Assembly: GCA_030386875.1 (NCBI GenBank)
Contig: CM059568.1
Coordinates: 26,902,120-26,966,119 of the forward strand
Direction of reading: 5' to 3'
Length of the DNA: 64,000 bases
Source of the DNA: Morinoia aosen
Lineage: Eukaryota; Arthropoda; Malacostraca; Amphipoda; Talitridae
Position numbers and translations under genes: made by a program. The notes below the pieces were generated by a model. It saw only the letters and a list, made by a program, of their open reading frames with translations. It ran no database searches and had not been told where the DNA came from. Shown piece by piece: positions 1 through 11,542 of the stretch. Numbering within the stretch: the first letter of the stretch is position 1; each line of letters opens with the position of its first letter.

Positions 1-23
1 CATCTGGTGAATGTTCCAGCCAA

Positions 24-790
24 TTGGCACTCATGAAACCAGGGAAAATACATCACGCCAGATGGTTAACAACGGCAAGTCGTATTCTCCGTCTCTACAT
101 TTCAACAGAAAACCCTTCATATCAGCTGCTTCAGATTGTGAACTTTATCATGGCAGTATATGTTCCAGTATGGTTCAATATCAAGATGAACCCTTCTGCA
201 TGCAATGGTGCGACGCATTTGTTCTCAATGATAACAAAGTCTCGTTCTTTGTCAGATGAAAGCAGAAAATTAATATTCTCCACCAAGTTTTGCAAAACAA
301 TGCTTACTTTGCTCAGCATGAAAACCTCCTTATTTCTATGATTCATGATGAATCTACAGCCATTCGTGAGATTGACTACAGAAGAATAATCAAAGCAAGA
401 GATAATCCAGTTCAAAGAAATACAATTCGGAAATTCCAACAACCGAAGCTACTATTTCATGCTACTGTCTTTCATTTGATGATCGATTGGCAGAACATCC
501 AACTGACAGAACCACCTCTCACGAGATGAGTATCATCAGAGGACATTATGTCTCTAATTAAATCTAAAGAGAAGCCCTCTGCTCTCCCAGATTTTCCCTG
601 TCATACCCAGGCGGTGGAAAGAGACATTAAATTAGTAACACAGGCTTCAAAATCAGTTGTAGGAGCTGCTGCTCGTGATAGTTTTATAAGAAACCGAATT
701 TATGGAAGGAAAAACTACCCAAGTTTGAAACTAACAAACAGTATTTGCTTTATTAAACAGAATACTGAAAACAGTGTACACAGATATTAG
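24..790 (+). pseudogene. Degraded multicopy transposon-type protein, unrecognised family
   Basis: Three plus-strand frames follow each other and read as pieces of one protein: about 150-285 (PVWFNIKMNPSACNGATHLF), 290-529 (NAYFAQHENLLISMI then YRRIIKARDNP) and 548-790 (DFPCHTQAVERDIKLVTQAS). At least one frameshift near 285 and a stop near 529 separate them. The pattern (charged helix, an Ile-Asp-Trp motif, then a Phe-Pro-Cys-His-Thr-Gln block) resembles a repeated protein family that I recall from arthropod genomes and regard as transposon-derived; I cannot name it with certainty. No zinc finger or catalytic triad can be assigned here. The start is missing and may lie left of the window. Confidence 0.45.
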
Positions 791-1328
791 CAATGGAAGG
801 GAGGATGGGTTGGGTAGGGTGGAACTCGTCGTACAGCCACCTCCTCATGGTGAGTTCTGGATTGTGTTATCTCCTTCAAATAGAATTTAAGAAAACATAA
901 ACTAAGTGTTGTATATTTCAGAAATATGCATTATTTAGCAAAACGAGTGCAATATACGTCATAGTAACCATATCTATGACGATGAGCTTAATTGATCAAA
1001 ATCGTCAATTATTGGTAGTTCTGGTATTTTTCTAATTTTCCAAGCTATTTGTGGAAGCAGAAGATGACTTCGCTGAAGAAAACACACTTAAACTAGATTG
1101 AAAAGTATTGAAATCACTTTCAAATGGAAGCTACCGGAACGTGATTTCCTTAAAACTATGTTTTAAAACGATAATGAACCGGAGGCAGTTTTTCCCACTT
1201 TTTCCAGTTTTTAGTGCGTTTGTGCAAGCTAAAGATATTGTCTCAGAGCTTTAAGATTTTTCACAAGTTATTTTGGTGTGCATTCACAACTTTTCCGCAC
1301 TACCGCTAAAATCAAATCGGAAAACGTG
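791..1328. other. Stretch without recognised gene
   Basis: AT-rich, no long frame on either strand. The right edge is the point where gypsy reverse-transcriptase similarity stops abruptly, so this is either the sequence into which the gypsy fragment was cut or a later replacement. Confidence 0.5.
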
Positions 1329-3248
1329 AAAAAACGATCCACCCTAGTGAATAGTAAGGTGATGTGGATGGCGTCAAGATTCCCATCCTCAACCACTTCT
1401 CTAAACTTGACTGCAGTTCAGGCATCAGCGCTAGGGGAAGTGGATACGAATGTTGAAGTCGAAAACTGGGAGGATCCTTCAATTTCATTTCATGAACTGC
1501 CGTGCTGGTTCTTCCGGGAGTATCTGTGAAGAGATTGCGATATTCTCCATGTAGTTCCTGGAGTTCTTGGCGTTGATTTGTAGTCAACGTATAGGAGATA
1601 AGGCAGTCTTCAATGGTTTCTTCAACGGGTGACGGTATCTCTGGTTCTCTTCGGTCGAGCTCTTCTTCTTCGCAGGTAGGTTCTAGGGCGAGGCCAACCG
1701 CTGTAAAAGCTTCCTCTACTCTCTCGCTCGTCGCATTCCTCGAGATCGCTCTCGCTTGGTGAGGGGGAATTTTGCTGCTCCTGGTCGGGGTGCTGGCGAA
1801 GGAGGTTGATGTGATAAACTTTGTTGTTTCCATCCACGACCAATGTATAGGTATAGGTTCCCAGGCGTGACTTTACTGTATAGGGACCTTTCAAAGTCAT
1901 TAGTGGCTTTTTCCGAGAGTCGGGCAGAAATACGACGACTATATCTCCTTGCTTTATAGTTCGCATCTTGGTACGTCTGTTGAAGAACTTAGCGGTTTTC
2001 TCTTGGCTCCTCTTTAGATTCTCGTGAGCGATTTTGCGTGTTTCTTTCAATCGGTGCTTCATTTCCATTAGATACTGAGCAGTGCTCGTGTCGTTTTGCA
2101 AGCTTTCACCAGTCCAGCATTCTTTGAGCACGGTTAACGGTCCACAGACACGATGGCCGTAGATGAGTTCGAAGGGAGAATACCCGGTTGAGGCCTGAGG
2201 AGCGTCTCGATGAGCAAAAAAGAGGGAAGGCAGATACAAGTCCCAGTCAAGTGGTTGTTCTAAGGCTAATTTCCGCAACATGACTTTCAGCGTACCATTG
2301 GCTCAGTTCGACTATGCCGTTCGATTGGGCATGGTATAATGGCGTCAATCGGTGCTGAATACCTACCTACGAGTTTCAGAAAAGCTTCGAAGGTTGCGGC
2401 TGTGAACTGAGTGCCGTTGTCGCTCGTTAGCATGTGAGAGAAACCAACTCTGCTGCAGGTTTCGAGTAGCTCCTGGGCGACCGTTTCTGCATCCATATGT
2501 CTGAGCGGGGCTGCGTCTGCGTACCGAGTTGCTTGGTCCACCACCGTGAGAATGTATCGGATGCCACGTGCCGAAGCTGGTTGCAATGGGTCAACCAAAT
2601 CAACATTGAGCGCGGAGCATGGAGTGGTGAAAGGTGGGGTTCAGATTGATGCCTTTCTGTGTCGAAATGGAGCGTGCGCCTGGCAGGTATGACAGGAGTG
2701 ACAGTATTGGACCACATTTTTTGCTAGGAACGGCCAGTAGAAATCTCGTTCTAGTCGAGCCTGAGTCTACTTGTGGGAATAATGGCCCGCAAGTGGATTC
2801 TCGTGAGCCACTTCCAAGATTTGTGGGCGCACGCTTGCATGTGAAACAAGTTTATGGGTTTCCTGACCGTCTCGTAACGTTTCCCGAGGCAGAATGTCGT
2901 CATGGAATTCATAGGTAATCACTCTGCCATTCTTGTGCGTTTATTTTTTGCCATTGTCAACTTTCTTGAACAAAAACTGCAATGTTTTACACTCCCGCTG
3001 TAGTTTCTTGAAGTCTTCTTTGCTGTGTTGCACCATATCGACAGTACTTGGTGCGGCAGGAGGATTTTCGATCGTTTTTGCTGCAGCTCATGTGATAACG
3101 TTAGAGACTTCTGCAGTAACTGGTTGTTCTTCATTGTCGGTCATCTGCTCTTTGAAGGAGGTGGTCCCGGTAACTCGGCCGAGGATGACAACGTGGGAGA
3201 GCTCTTCCATGGCTTCGGCTGTCACCTCTCCGTGGTAGTAGGGGCAAA
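1329..3248 (-). pseudogene. Ty3/gypsy pol relic with integrase upstream of RT (Gmr1-like order)
   Basis: Reading the minus strand from 3248 down: the second half of an aspartic-protease domain (frame with EVTAEAMEELSHVVILG), a linker, an integrase zinc finger (about 2880-2690, HxnHxnCHSCHTC with FYWPFLAKNVVQYC), the integrase core (2600-2290, LTVVDQATRYADAAPLRH and TSDNGTQFT), the GPY/F C-terminal module (about 1890-1795, GPYTV to INLLRQH), an acidic linker, and then the start of a reverse transcriptase (about 1595-1330, NLFTDTPGRT and MGILTPSTSPYYS). The RT is cut off at about 1330. Several stops and a frameshift near 1735 make it dead. In most Ty3/gypsy elements RT precedes integrase; the reverse order is known for Gmr1-like elements. 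The upstream part of the same element is at 26423-26900. Confidence 0.8.
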
Positions 3249-3299
3249 CACAGTACAGAGAAGAGAAGTAGTTTCAAGTAGTGGGGTTGGCACGACCGC

Positions 3300-4228
3300 T
3301 TTTGGCAGCGTGTGACGTCATGCTTTGGCTAAGCGTGACGTCACAATAGCCGGCCGCTGATTGGTCTATTTCGTGTACGCTTTCTGCCAGACGTACAATA
3401 CCTCGACTGCGCTGCTTCTGGCGTTCCCAGCTGTTCTTTGTTTGCTCATAACTTTTACCTAGTCAAATACGATTGGAATAGAAATGTAAGTATAACTAAA
3501 ATGCTGGGGCTGTATTATTTATTCAATGAATACTTCATCGTTATAAGTTTCTTTGCTCTGGATCATATTTTAACGAGCCTTCAAAAATACATTTTTACAC
3601 CCGTACCTGCATAATTTACAAAAGCTATCATTTACGTGTTGTTTAAGGGTATAGTATTTCAATGTTTTGATCCACAAATTCGTGAATTAATGTCCATGAT
3701 TCCAAACCCACAATATTCTTCAACACGAGCTTTGGTGAATTAGCGACTCGTGAGTTAGGGTCATCGACATGACGCATATTTTCGGTAAAAAAATTCCGAC
3801 GCAGATGAAATGAATAACAATAATAATTTTACGGAAACGTTTCTACTGGGGTAGCCAGCGTAACGCCAATGTAGACCCCCCCGTCGCTGGCCGGGAAAAA
3901 CTCAGATATTCTGACTAAGGCAGACCACAGCAAGATACAAGAGGCTCACGCATTATGACACGTCGCACTGGACACACAAGAAAGACAATTACCGAGGACA
4001 TTTTGATGATACACGGTTTGGGTTAGTGAAGGGTCGTAATTTTTAGAAGTTTGAGTAGTACTAGTAGTAGTTGTAGTAGTAGTAACATGGGTTTGCAAGC
4101 GCTTCAGTTACTCAAACTATATTACACCGAAGGTCACATAATCTAATTCGTATCTGACTCTTCCAGATAAGCACACAAGATAAACATTGCTATTATTTGA
4201 AACATCAAAGATTAAATGAAAATAATTT
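3300..4228. other. P-element 3' flank, no gene seen
   Basis: Carries two TGACGTCA-type palindromes (about 3315-3346), a short GTA/TAG triplet run near 4050-4085 and otherwise AT-rich sequence. No supported reading frame. Confidence 0.5.
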
Positions 4229-5265
4229 AGTGATGTACCGATACCGTTTATTTTACGAAACCGATACCCACTTTTTGGCCGATACCGATACTCCGATACT
4301 TGAAATTACCGATACTTTGACCGATACTACTACCGATACCGATACTTTTACAATCATCTAACCTAATAATACCCGTTATATGTTTGTTTATGTACTTGTT
4401 CGGTGTCCGCTTCTTAAGAAACATAGGATGTTTCAAAGACCGAATTCCTCATGAAACATTGAAAGATCGTCTCTACATGCACTGATATGTTTGAAATTTT
4501 ATCTGGATTGGTTAGTAGTATTGGATAGGTTGTTGTGATCGCCGTAATTTGCGCATTTTCCCTAACCATGTCGCTTTTGTGTAGCTTTCAGGCCATATTG
4601 AATAATTAAAAGACATTGAATTAAATATAGTAATTTTGAGAATAGCTGTGCCCGAAGTCATCGTTTTTGAGTAATGGTAATTTGTCACCGGAGGGGAACT
4701 CCGAGTCAAGAGAACTTAGTGTGTTCTTGTGCATATGTGCTCGGAATAAACATTTTAAACCTACCCGACTTTCCATTCCACGTATTGGCAACTGCGGACA
4801 ACGCATTAGTGGTGTAGGGCCTACAAGAACCGCAGTTGCTACCATGTAATGACGATCGCTAGGCCTTCGTGTCGTGAACGTGCTTTGCGGCGGTGCGAGT
4901 CACGACATAGAATAAGGATAGCATAGGTTAGATAATGTTGACGGAATTTTTCCATGGGTCCATCTAGCTTAACGATGACATTGTCCTCGGCATTTCCATG
5001 GGTCATACTGCTACCTAATAATACCCTTGCCCTTGGTTTATTTGTTTGGTGTCTGTTTCTTCCATTTCTCTGTCACTCACGCTCATAAGGATAGTTATAA
5101 TGACCGTATCTGTGATACGAGTTTCACCAGTGCGCACGTACAAGAATAATTTTTATCACGGGTACTGTTAGGATGGATATACTGTATTTGTTTGTCATCT
5201 TCATCTTGAAAATTCGTTCATGAAAGGTAGTGAATCACATTTTTGGCGGGCCCTGCACACTTGTT

Positions 5266-6615
5266 TTAAGGGGAATATCCCGAGATCTTGCCTTTTTTCG
5301 TTCGATTCGTTTGAAAATTGGCCAGTATATGTCTTTTGTAAAAGTAAACCTTTTTTATTCAATTAATTTTTTCGATTTAGGCCTTTTTTTGACGAAAAAT
5401 GTGTTTTTTGGTATATTTTTATTGATATTTCAGATTGAAACTCTTCCTTCAGTTTTGATGCTAGAAAAATAACAAAGACAGTTGTAGAACCCTTGGAACA
5501 TTTCTAACAAACTATAATTTGGCTTTTTTTCAAATTCAAATTTTTTCTATTTATATGAAAAAAATTTGAAATTTCAAAAATCTGCAACAATTATTTGGGT
5601 TTAGAGCTATCTATTTCTTCAAAGAATTCGAATTTGAAAAAAAGCCGAATTTTAGTTTGTTAGAAATGTTTCAAGGATTCTAAAACTGTCTTTGGATTTG
5701 TTCTAGCATCAAAACTCGAGGACGAGTTTCGTTTTGAATGTTGAAAATCATTTTTTTTTTTGGTATAAGCCATAACAAAATGTTTGGTTGAAGTGTAATA
5801 TAATGAACAATTGATGTAATTGAATGCAGTTTCAATTTTTATTTCGATACTTTCCATACATAACTTCATATTCAAACTGTGAATTGTGATTTCAAAAAAA
5901 CAAAATAATGAAAATTTTTTATTTTTTTCAAACAAATGAATTTTTTTCATTTTCGGTCTGATTCTTATGAAATTTGACTATGATATGTAACCTTTGAAAA
6001 GAAACACAATTGATTCCATTCATTTTTTGATTGAGGCCTTAGATTTTGCGAAAATTTGACATAGGTTTTTTAGGTATTGATATTTCACTTTTGTTGACAT
6101 TTCAAAATGGGACTCCTCCTTCAGTTTTGATGATAGAACAAAAGCAAAGACAGTTTTAGAATCCTTGAAACATTTCTAACACACTCAAATTCGATTTTTC
6201 CCCATTTCCCATTGGTTCTCTTTATATATGGGGTCAAAATCAGGAAAAAGTTAAAAATTTTGGGTGCTTTTCATTGATTTTGATATTTCAAAATGGAACT
6301 CCTCCTTCAGTTTAGATGCTAGAACAAACACAAATGCAGTTTTAGAATCCCTGACACATTTCTAACAAACTCAAATTGAGCTTTTTTTCCATTTTCCATT
6401 TGTTCTCTTTTTATATGGTGTCAAAAATGGGAAAAATTGAAAAATTTTGGCCCCCTCACCCCCCCCCCCCCCCCGGGAGGGGGGAATTATTGTCGTAGTG
6501 CCATAAAATTTTAGGAACGAATAGTCCACCAACTCAGGGTCCTTCTCCAACAAAAACTTGCAAAATGGCCATGAGATCGACAGGATCTGGCAAGGGCCCG
6601 GGATATTCCCCTTAA
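5266..6615. mobile_element. piggyBac-like MITE flanked by TTAA
   Basis: The termini are TTAA-GGGGAATATCCCG on the left and CGGGATATTCCCC-TTAA on the right, a perfect 13-bp inverted repeat with further imperfect pairing (CTTGCC). TTAA on both sides is the piggyBac target signature. There is no transposase frame. The inside contains a roughly 75-bp unit (starting CTCCTTCAGTTTTGATG) in three direct copies, near 5447, 6113 and 6297, and one inverted copy near 5655-5715. A C-run followed by CGGGAGGGGGG near 6462-6483 makes a GC hairpin. The element interrupts the left arm of the surrounding fold-back element, so it is younger than that element. Confidence 0.7.
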
Positions 6616-7044
6616 AATAAAACCATTATGAGCCCTACATGGGGGTAATAATAAAATTATTTGCTAATATGTCTAATAATATAAAAGTATTGATAATAAA
6701 GTTTCCGATTATGTATAATAAAATGTTCTTGCTATGTTAACTATATTTTTGAGAAAAATAACAGAATGAAATCCATTCAACAGATATGTGTTTCTAATCG
6801 TATTGCAGCGTAATGTAGACTAGCTATAATAGAAACTGGCTCCAAAAGTGGACCAAAACAATAATTTCTCCAAAAAAGGGGTTGTCATTTTCGTGTTATT
6901 CACACCAAATACGAGTATATACTTTGGCGAAAAGAAAATCGTAAGATTTGATAAGCCCCGAAACCGAAAATATCCGCAAACAAGCAACCATCTATAAGAC
7001 GAGGAATTTAAAAACAAAAATTTCAAAGAACTTGATCATATTTA

Positions 7045-7086
7045 TTAGGAATGCGTTTCGGAGTCCAGATCCATCATCAGTTCGTG
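7045..7086 (-). ncRNA. Hammerhead ribozyme relic (Penelope end)
   Basis: The minus strand shows CTGATGA, then a stem II that has lost one pair (GGAT versus CTCC), then GAAA. The cleavage triplet position reads GCA instead of NUH. It mirrors the better copy at 8083-8132 and is probably inactive. Confidence 0.5.
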
Positions 7087-8082
7087 AATTTACAAATCAT
7101 TATGTCTGCAATAAAAAAATAAAAAAATGTTGGATACAGTCATTAAAGGAAATCAAAAAAATAAAAATAGAATTAAAACATGTCCCAGAAAAACTAAAAT
7201 CGAAAAGATTATTATTTAGTCACAATTTGTAATGAGTAGGAACTATTAAAATTGTTGAGGGCCAGTTTTCGTTTAAAAATATGTAACGATTTTAAAATTC
7301 TGAGGTCACATGCAGTTGAAGCCGAATCTAAGATTTTGAAGTCCGCAGAGGATATCGGTACGTTGCATTTTACTGCGTGATTCGTAGCGCGGAGTGTGAG
7401 GGGTAAGCTAATTGATTCCCCGTGCGGAAGCTTCGACCCCCATGTTATGCCATTCTGTTATAAAAAATTCATGACGTCATGCCGACGTACGACGATGTGC
7501 ACTGCACACAACTGTACAACTGTAAGAATAAATCAGAGAGGCTCGCATCTCCATCGGAAGCGTATCCTTGTACCGGAAAAAAAAAGCAAACTTAAAATTA
7601 TACAATTCCGGTAAAAGGATACGCTTCTGATGGAGAAGCAAGCCTTTCTGATCTATTCTTACAGTTGTACAGTGGTATGCAGTGCACATCATCGTACGCC
7701 GGCATGACGGCACAAAATTTTTGTATCAGAATGGCCGAATATCGGGGTTGAAGCTTCCGCCCGGAGAACCAATTCGCACAATTCGTACGTAATCACGCAG
7801 TAAAATGCAGCGTACCGATATCCTCTGCGGACTTCAAAATCTTAGATTCGGCTTCAACTACATGTGACCTCGGAATTTTAGAGTTGCTACATATTTTTAA
7901 ACGAAAACCGGCCCCAACAATTCTGACAGTTCCTACCCATTACAAATTGTAACTAAATAATAAGCTTTTTGATATTAGTTTTTCTGGGACATGTTCTAAT
8001 TTTATTTTTATTTTCTTGATTTCCTTTAATGATTGTATCCAACATTATATTTTTCCTTTTATTGCAGTCATAATGAATTTTA

Positions 8083-8133
8083 CTTTTACGAACTGATGAT
8101 GGAGCTGGACTCCGAAACGTATTCCTAGTAAAT
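8083..8133 (+). ncRNA. Hammerhead ribozyme, minimal type I, Penelope-associated
   Basis: Core CTGATGA at 8093-8099 and GAAA at 8114-8117. Stem II is GGAG (8101-8104) with CTCC (8110-8113), with one extra T next to the core. Stem III is the very short self-complementary ACGT; the cleavage triplet is GTA, so cleavage would fall after 8121. Stem I pairs GAA (8090-8092) with TTC (8122-8124) and, beyond an internal loop, TTTA (8085-8088) with TAAA (8129-8132). Minimal hammerheads with tiny stem III that act as dimers are documented for Penelope-like elements. Confidence 0.65.
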
Positions 8134-9397
8134 AGGATTAAGTTCTTGGAATTTTCCTCGTTTTTAAATACTTCATCAAGTTGCGATTAAAGCAATCAAC
8201 TGACCCGTTCAGATGTATTCAACTATAAGATTGTTCGTGAATTTTCAAACATCTTAAACATAGAAGAAAAATACAAGAATCGTTATGAACGGCGATATAC
8301 TTGGTAAATTAAAATAAATTCTTAGCTGCGGAATATTTGACGATTTACAAGCTAAATTAAAATAGAATTTTCAGCTACTTCTATAATAAATTCACAAAAA
8401 ATTTCCAATGCACCTTCAACTTTATTAAATTGGTTTAGTTTTTTTAGCCTGTCACATACTTTAAGAAATGGATATTAGGTCAAACTATGTGGGTTTTAGT
8501 CGCAAAAGTATAATAATTTTATGTCGCTTCAGGGTTTAGCTATTCATGCTACATAGCTTTCAGTTATGACCGTGACTCATCGGGAATTCAAAGTAGTGAA
8601 TTCAGTTCGCGGGCCTGATTAAACGCAATAATTCAACAGTTAGCTAACTAATTTACTAGGTATGAATAGGCTCTTTATTTGATTACACATACGCACCGCC
8701 CGCCAAAAATTACGGGATTCACTAACTTTCTTGAACAAATTTTCCAGATGTGGTGCCTAACGAATGTATCCATCCCAATAGCACCCATGATGAAAAAAAT
8801 TCTTGTACTTGCGCACTGGTGAAACTCGTATCAGAGATACGGTCACTATAACTCTTCTTATGAGCGTGACAAAGAAAATGGACGAAGCGGACTCCAAATA
8901 AACCAAGGGTATTATTAGATAGTAGCAGGACCCGTGGAAATTCCATGGACAATGTCATCGTTAAGCTAGGTGGACCCTAGAAAAATTCTGTCAGTATTAT
9001 CTAACCTGTGCTAACCTAGCCTATCCTAATCTAAGCTAATCTATTCTATCATAACAAAATCTATCCTGATAAAATGTCAAATATTTAAATGCATGGAAAC
9101 GCCATCTTTTAATGTTACACTGAGGAATTCGGTATCCATGACACCGCAAACTCACACAACCTATGTTTCTTAAGAAGCGGACACCAAATAAATGTATAAA
9201 TAAACACACAACGGGTATTATAAGGTTACATACTTTTACTTTCATGATTTATGACCTTCATTTAAATGATAAAATACATATTATTGGAAAGTATCGGTAA
9301 AGTATCGGCCGGATTTTTCCGATACCGATACCGATACCACTAAAAATGGCCGATACTGCCGATACCGATACCGATACCGATACATCGGTACATCACT

Positions 9398-11387
9398 AAA
9401 TGAAATATTTACATTTAGGATGGTAACAGTGCACTCTATATTTTCTACTAATGAATGGCAGTAACGCTTTATCATGAAACTAAATACATGGACATAATTC
9501 AAGTTTAGTTTACTAATAAATACTATTATTTCTCCAATAGAAAAACACCAGTTCAACTTGGTTGATTGCTCCTAAAAGAAAGTACTAAACAGTTAGTACT
9601 TATTATTTCCTATAACAAGCTACGTTCCGCAACTCATCGAAAACAAATAGTAAAACTAGACAGAAGTAAACAAACATCTCCATGTAACATGAGTAGTCAA
9701 TATAATTCTCATATAATACGCATCTTTGAAGAGTGTGTAATATATTACACCACGACGATTACATACTGAGTTAGTTTACGCCTCTCATACCACGTGAAAG
9801 GTGGTCCCAAGATAGGACAGCAGAAGAAGCCATTTAGTGTGCAATTAAGGGAATGGGGAATCAAAGGACGAGATACGTCCACACACATCACGCACAGAAA
9901 CAGCAAGATTGAAGAATGTTATTGAAATATGATAAAAGTGGACAAAGAAAGTAACAGATGCTGAAAAAAGACACCATGCAGTGAACCGCAAAAAAGATGG
10001 TCCGTAACAAAATCAAACATATATTTACATCTTTCCCTATGTCAGAGCTAATTCCCACAGATTCAATAGTTGGCTCCTGACACCAGGAAATAAAGGCGTC
10101 GGTTATCGATAAGAGCTAACGGGGATTTCTGTGATGAAAATTGACACCAGAAAATTAAATGAAACATTGCCCATAGCGAGAAAAAGTAAAATGAGGGCGG
10201 CCCATAATTAATTGACCTTTTAATTGGTTGATGAGAGTAGAGCTATGAACACTATCATGTTAATACTTATTTATTCGAATGAAAAATATGTTTATGCTTA
10301 CATATAACGTGGTACTTTATTAACTCAGTAACTAGAAAGCTATTCTTGCTTTGCTTCGGTTTCAAACCCACAATTTATCATGCTTCACTTGACCCCTCGT
10401 TCTCCAAATTTGTTCCCCAAGCGAGGTTTTCTTGTGGGACTCGTCACGAGTTATGTAACAAAATCAACAAATTTACACGAACTTAATAAACTTTTCATGA
10501 AATAGCTTAACTCTCGTGTAATGCGCGATGGAGCGTTATTGAAACGATAAAGAATAAAGTTCAAATTGTAAAAACGGCCATGGCCATCACTTAAAGAGTC
10601 CTGTTTTCAAAACGTAGCTTTCATAAACCATATGTTGTTTATCTTTAAAAGAAAATTAGTTTCAAAATCCGAGTATTCATAGTATTTTTTTATCAGCAAA
10701 TTAAAAGGATCGGTTACTTCTGGGGCAACATATACAACGGTAATATGTTCAGCAGATCGTAAATAATAAATCAAAAAATATATATTATGATCACTAATAT
10801 GAAATTACTATTCGCTCAAACTCAGATATTGCACGAAAATTGTAATAAGCCAGCGAATAGATTAAGAATAAATGAACTGCCAATAATAGAAAGAACAAAT
10901 AATAACACCAGCAATAACTTCAATGTTAACCTGCTTGTTTCTTTCTTAGTCAATCAGACTTCTACAATTATGAGAAATACAACAAGTGTGCGGTAAATTA
11001 TTCCGTCCTTCCTCTAAGCAAATTTGCATACTTGTATTTAATTCCGATTGAGTTTCTTCCTTCCGTCCATGCGTGACAATCTTATCTTTGACACTATTCA
11101 GCATCATATGCAACAAATTGACAGTCTTTTACACGACCGCAGATACTTTGTAACATGAATATCGCTGCGCTCAATTCAATACAATACGGCGGAACGAAAG
11201 TAAAGCGAAAAGGAATTACGTAATTAGCTGGCAAATTAAGAGAAATTTAATACACAATTCTTACGAAAGAGCAATACGAACATGTATACAATCGTGCACC
11301 AATGCTGTTCATTACAAAGAAATAAATAACGAGCAACGAAAAGAAATGAAGCTATATTTTTCCAAAACCAAGTCTTGTTGTAACATT
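9398..11387. other. No gene recognised; 3' part of P element
   Basis: Plain AT-rich sequence with only short chance frames. It lies between the fold-back element and the last P-transposase codons, so it should be transposase 3' untranslated or terminal sequence, possibly with further unrecognised insertions. Confidence 0.45.
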
Positions 11388-11542
11388 TCATTGATGTGCA
11401 ATTTTCTTTATTTTATCACTAGGATTACTGCTCTCTAAGGCTTTATTGATGTGCTTAATGGTTTGATAAGTCCTGCAAGTCACATAAAATTTGCTTAAGA
11501 ACTCCTTCACATCAGCAGCGCACAATATAGGCGGAGAGCACG
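11388..11542 (-). pseudogene. C-terminal end of the P transposase, cut off by gypsy
   Basis: When the CACG target duplication of the gypsy element is collapsed, the minus-strand frame of 17139-17575 runs on without a break into this segment (CAADVKEFLSKFYVTCRTYQ) for about 50 codons and ends at a TGA at 11388-11390. The helical F-x3-F-x5-R-x2-Q pattern and the position fit the far C-terminus of P-element or THAP9-type transposases. This shows that gypsy landed within the coding sequence, not next to it. Confidence 0.7.

Larger units (their letters stand above)
7000..8170. mobile_element. Head-to-head pair of Penelope-like element ends
   Basis: The two halves, 7000-7590 and 7600-8170, are inverted copies. 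Each half, read outward from the centre near 7597, begins with a GIY-YIG endonuclease remnant (minus strand frame FFRYKDTLPMEMRASLIYSY, about 7477-7600; plus-strand counterpart in pieces 7610-7730), runs through a 3' untranslated region and ends in a hammerhead-like motif. The same FRYKD-MRASL-YK/SYSC sequence occurs at the end of the complete Penelope-like ORF at 51908, which identifies the family. Stops and frameshifts make both halves non-coding. Sequence outside each hammerhead (for example 8140-8330) may be the beginning of the next copy. Confidence 0.7.
4229..9397. mobile_element. Fold-back or hAT-like element with long inverted arms
   Basis: The left arm (4229 to about 5265, resuming at 6616) and right arm (about 8690-9397) are diverged inverted copies. 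Both outer ends read AGTGATGTACCGAT inward and are followed by many CCGATACC or GGTATCGG units. Shared inner blocks include GGTGTCCGCTTCTTAAGAAAC near 4403 and its complement near 9165, and TTTTTGGCGGGC near 5240 with its complement near 8700. The flanks, 4214-4228 and 9398-9410, are similar AAATGAAA-type sequences and may be a degraded duplication. No transposase is visible. Two other elements are nested inside. The clustered GATACC subterminal motifs suggest a hAT-type transposon, but the superfamily is inferred. Confidence 0.65.
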
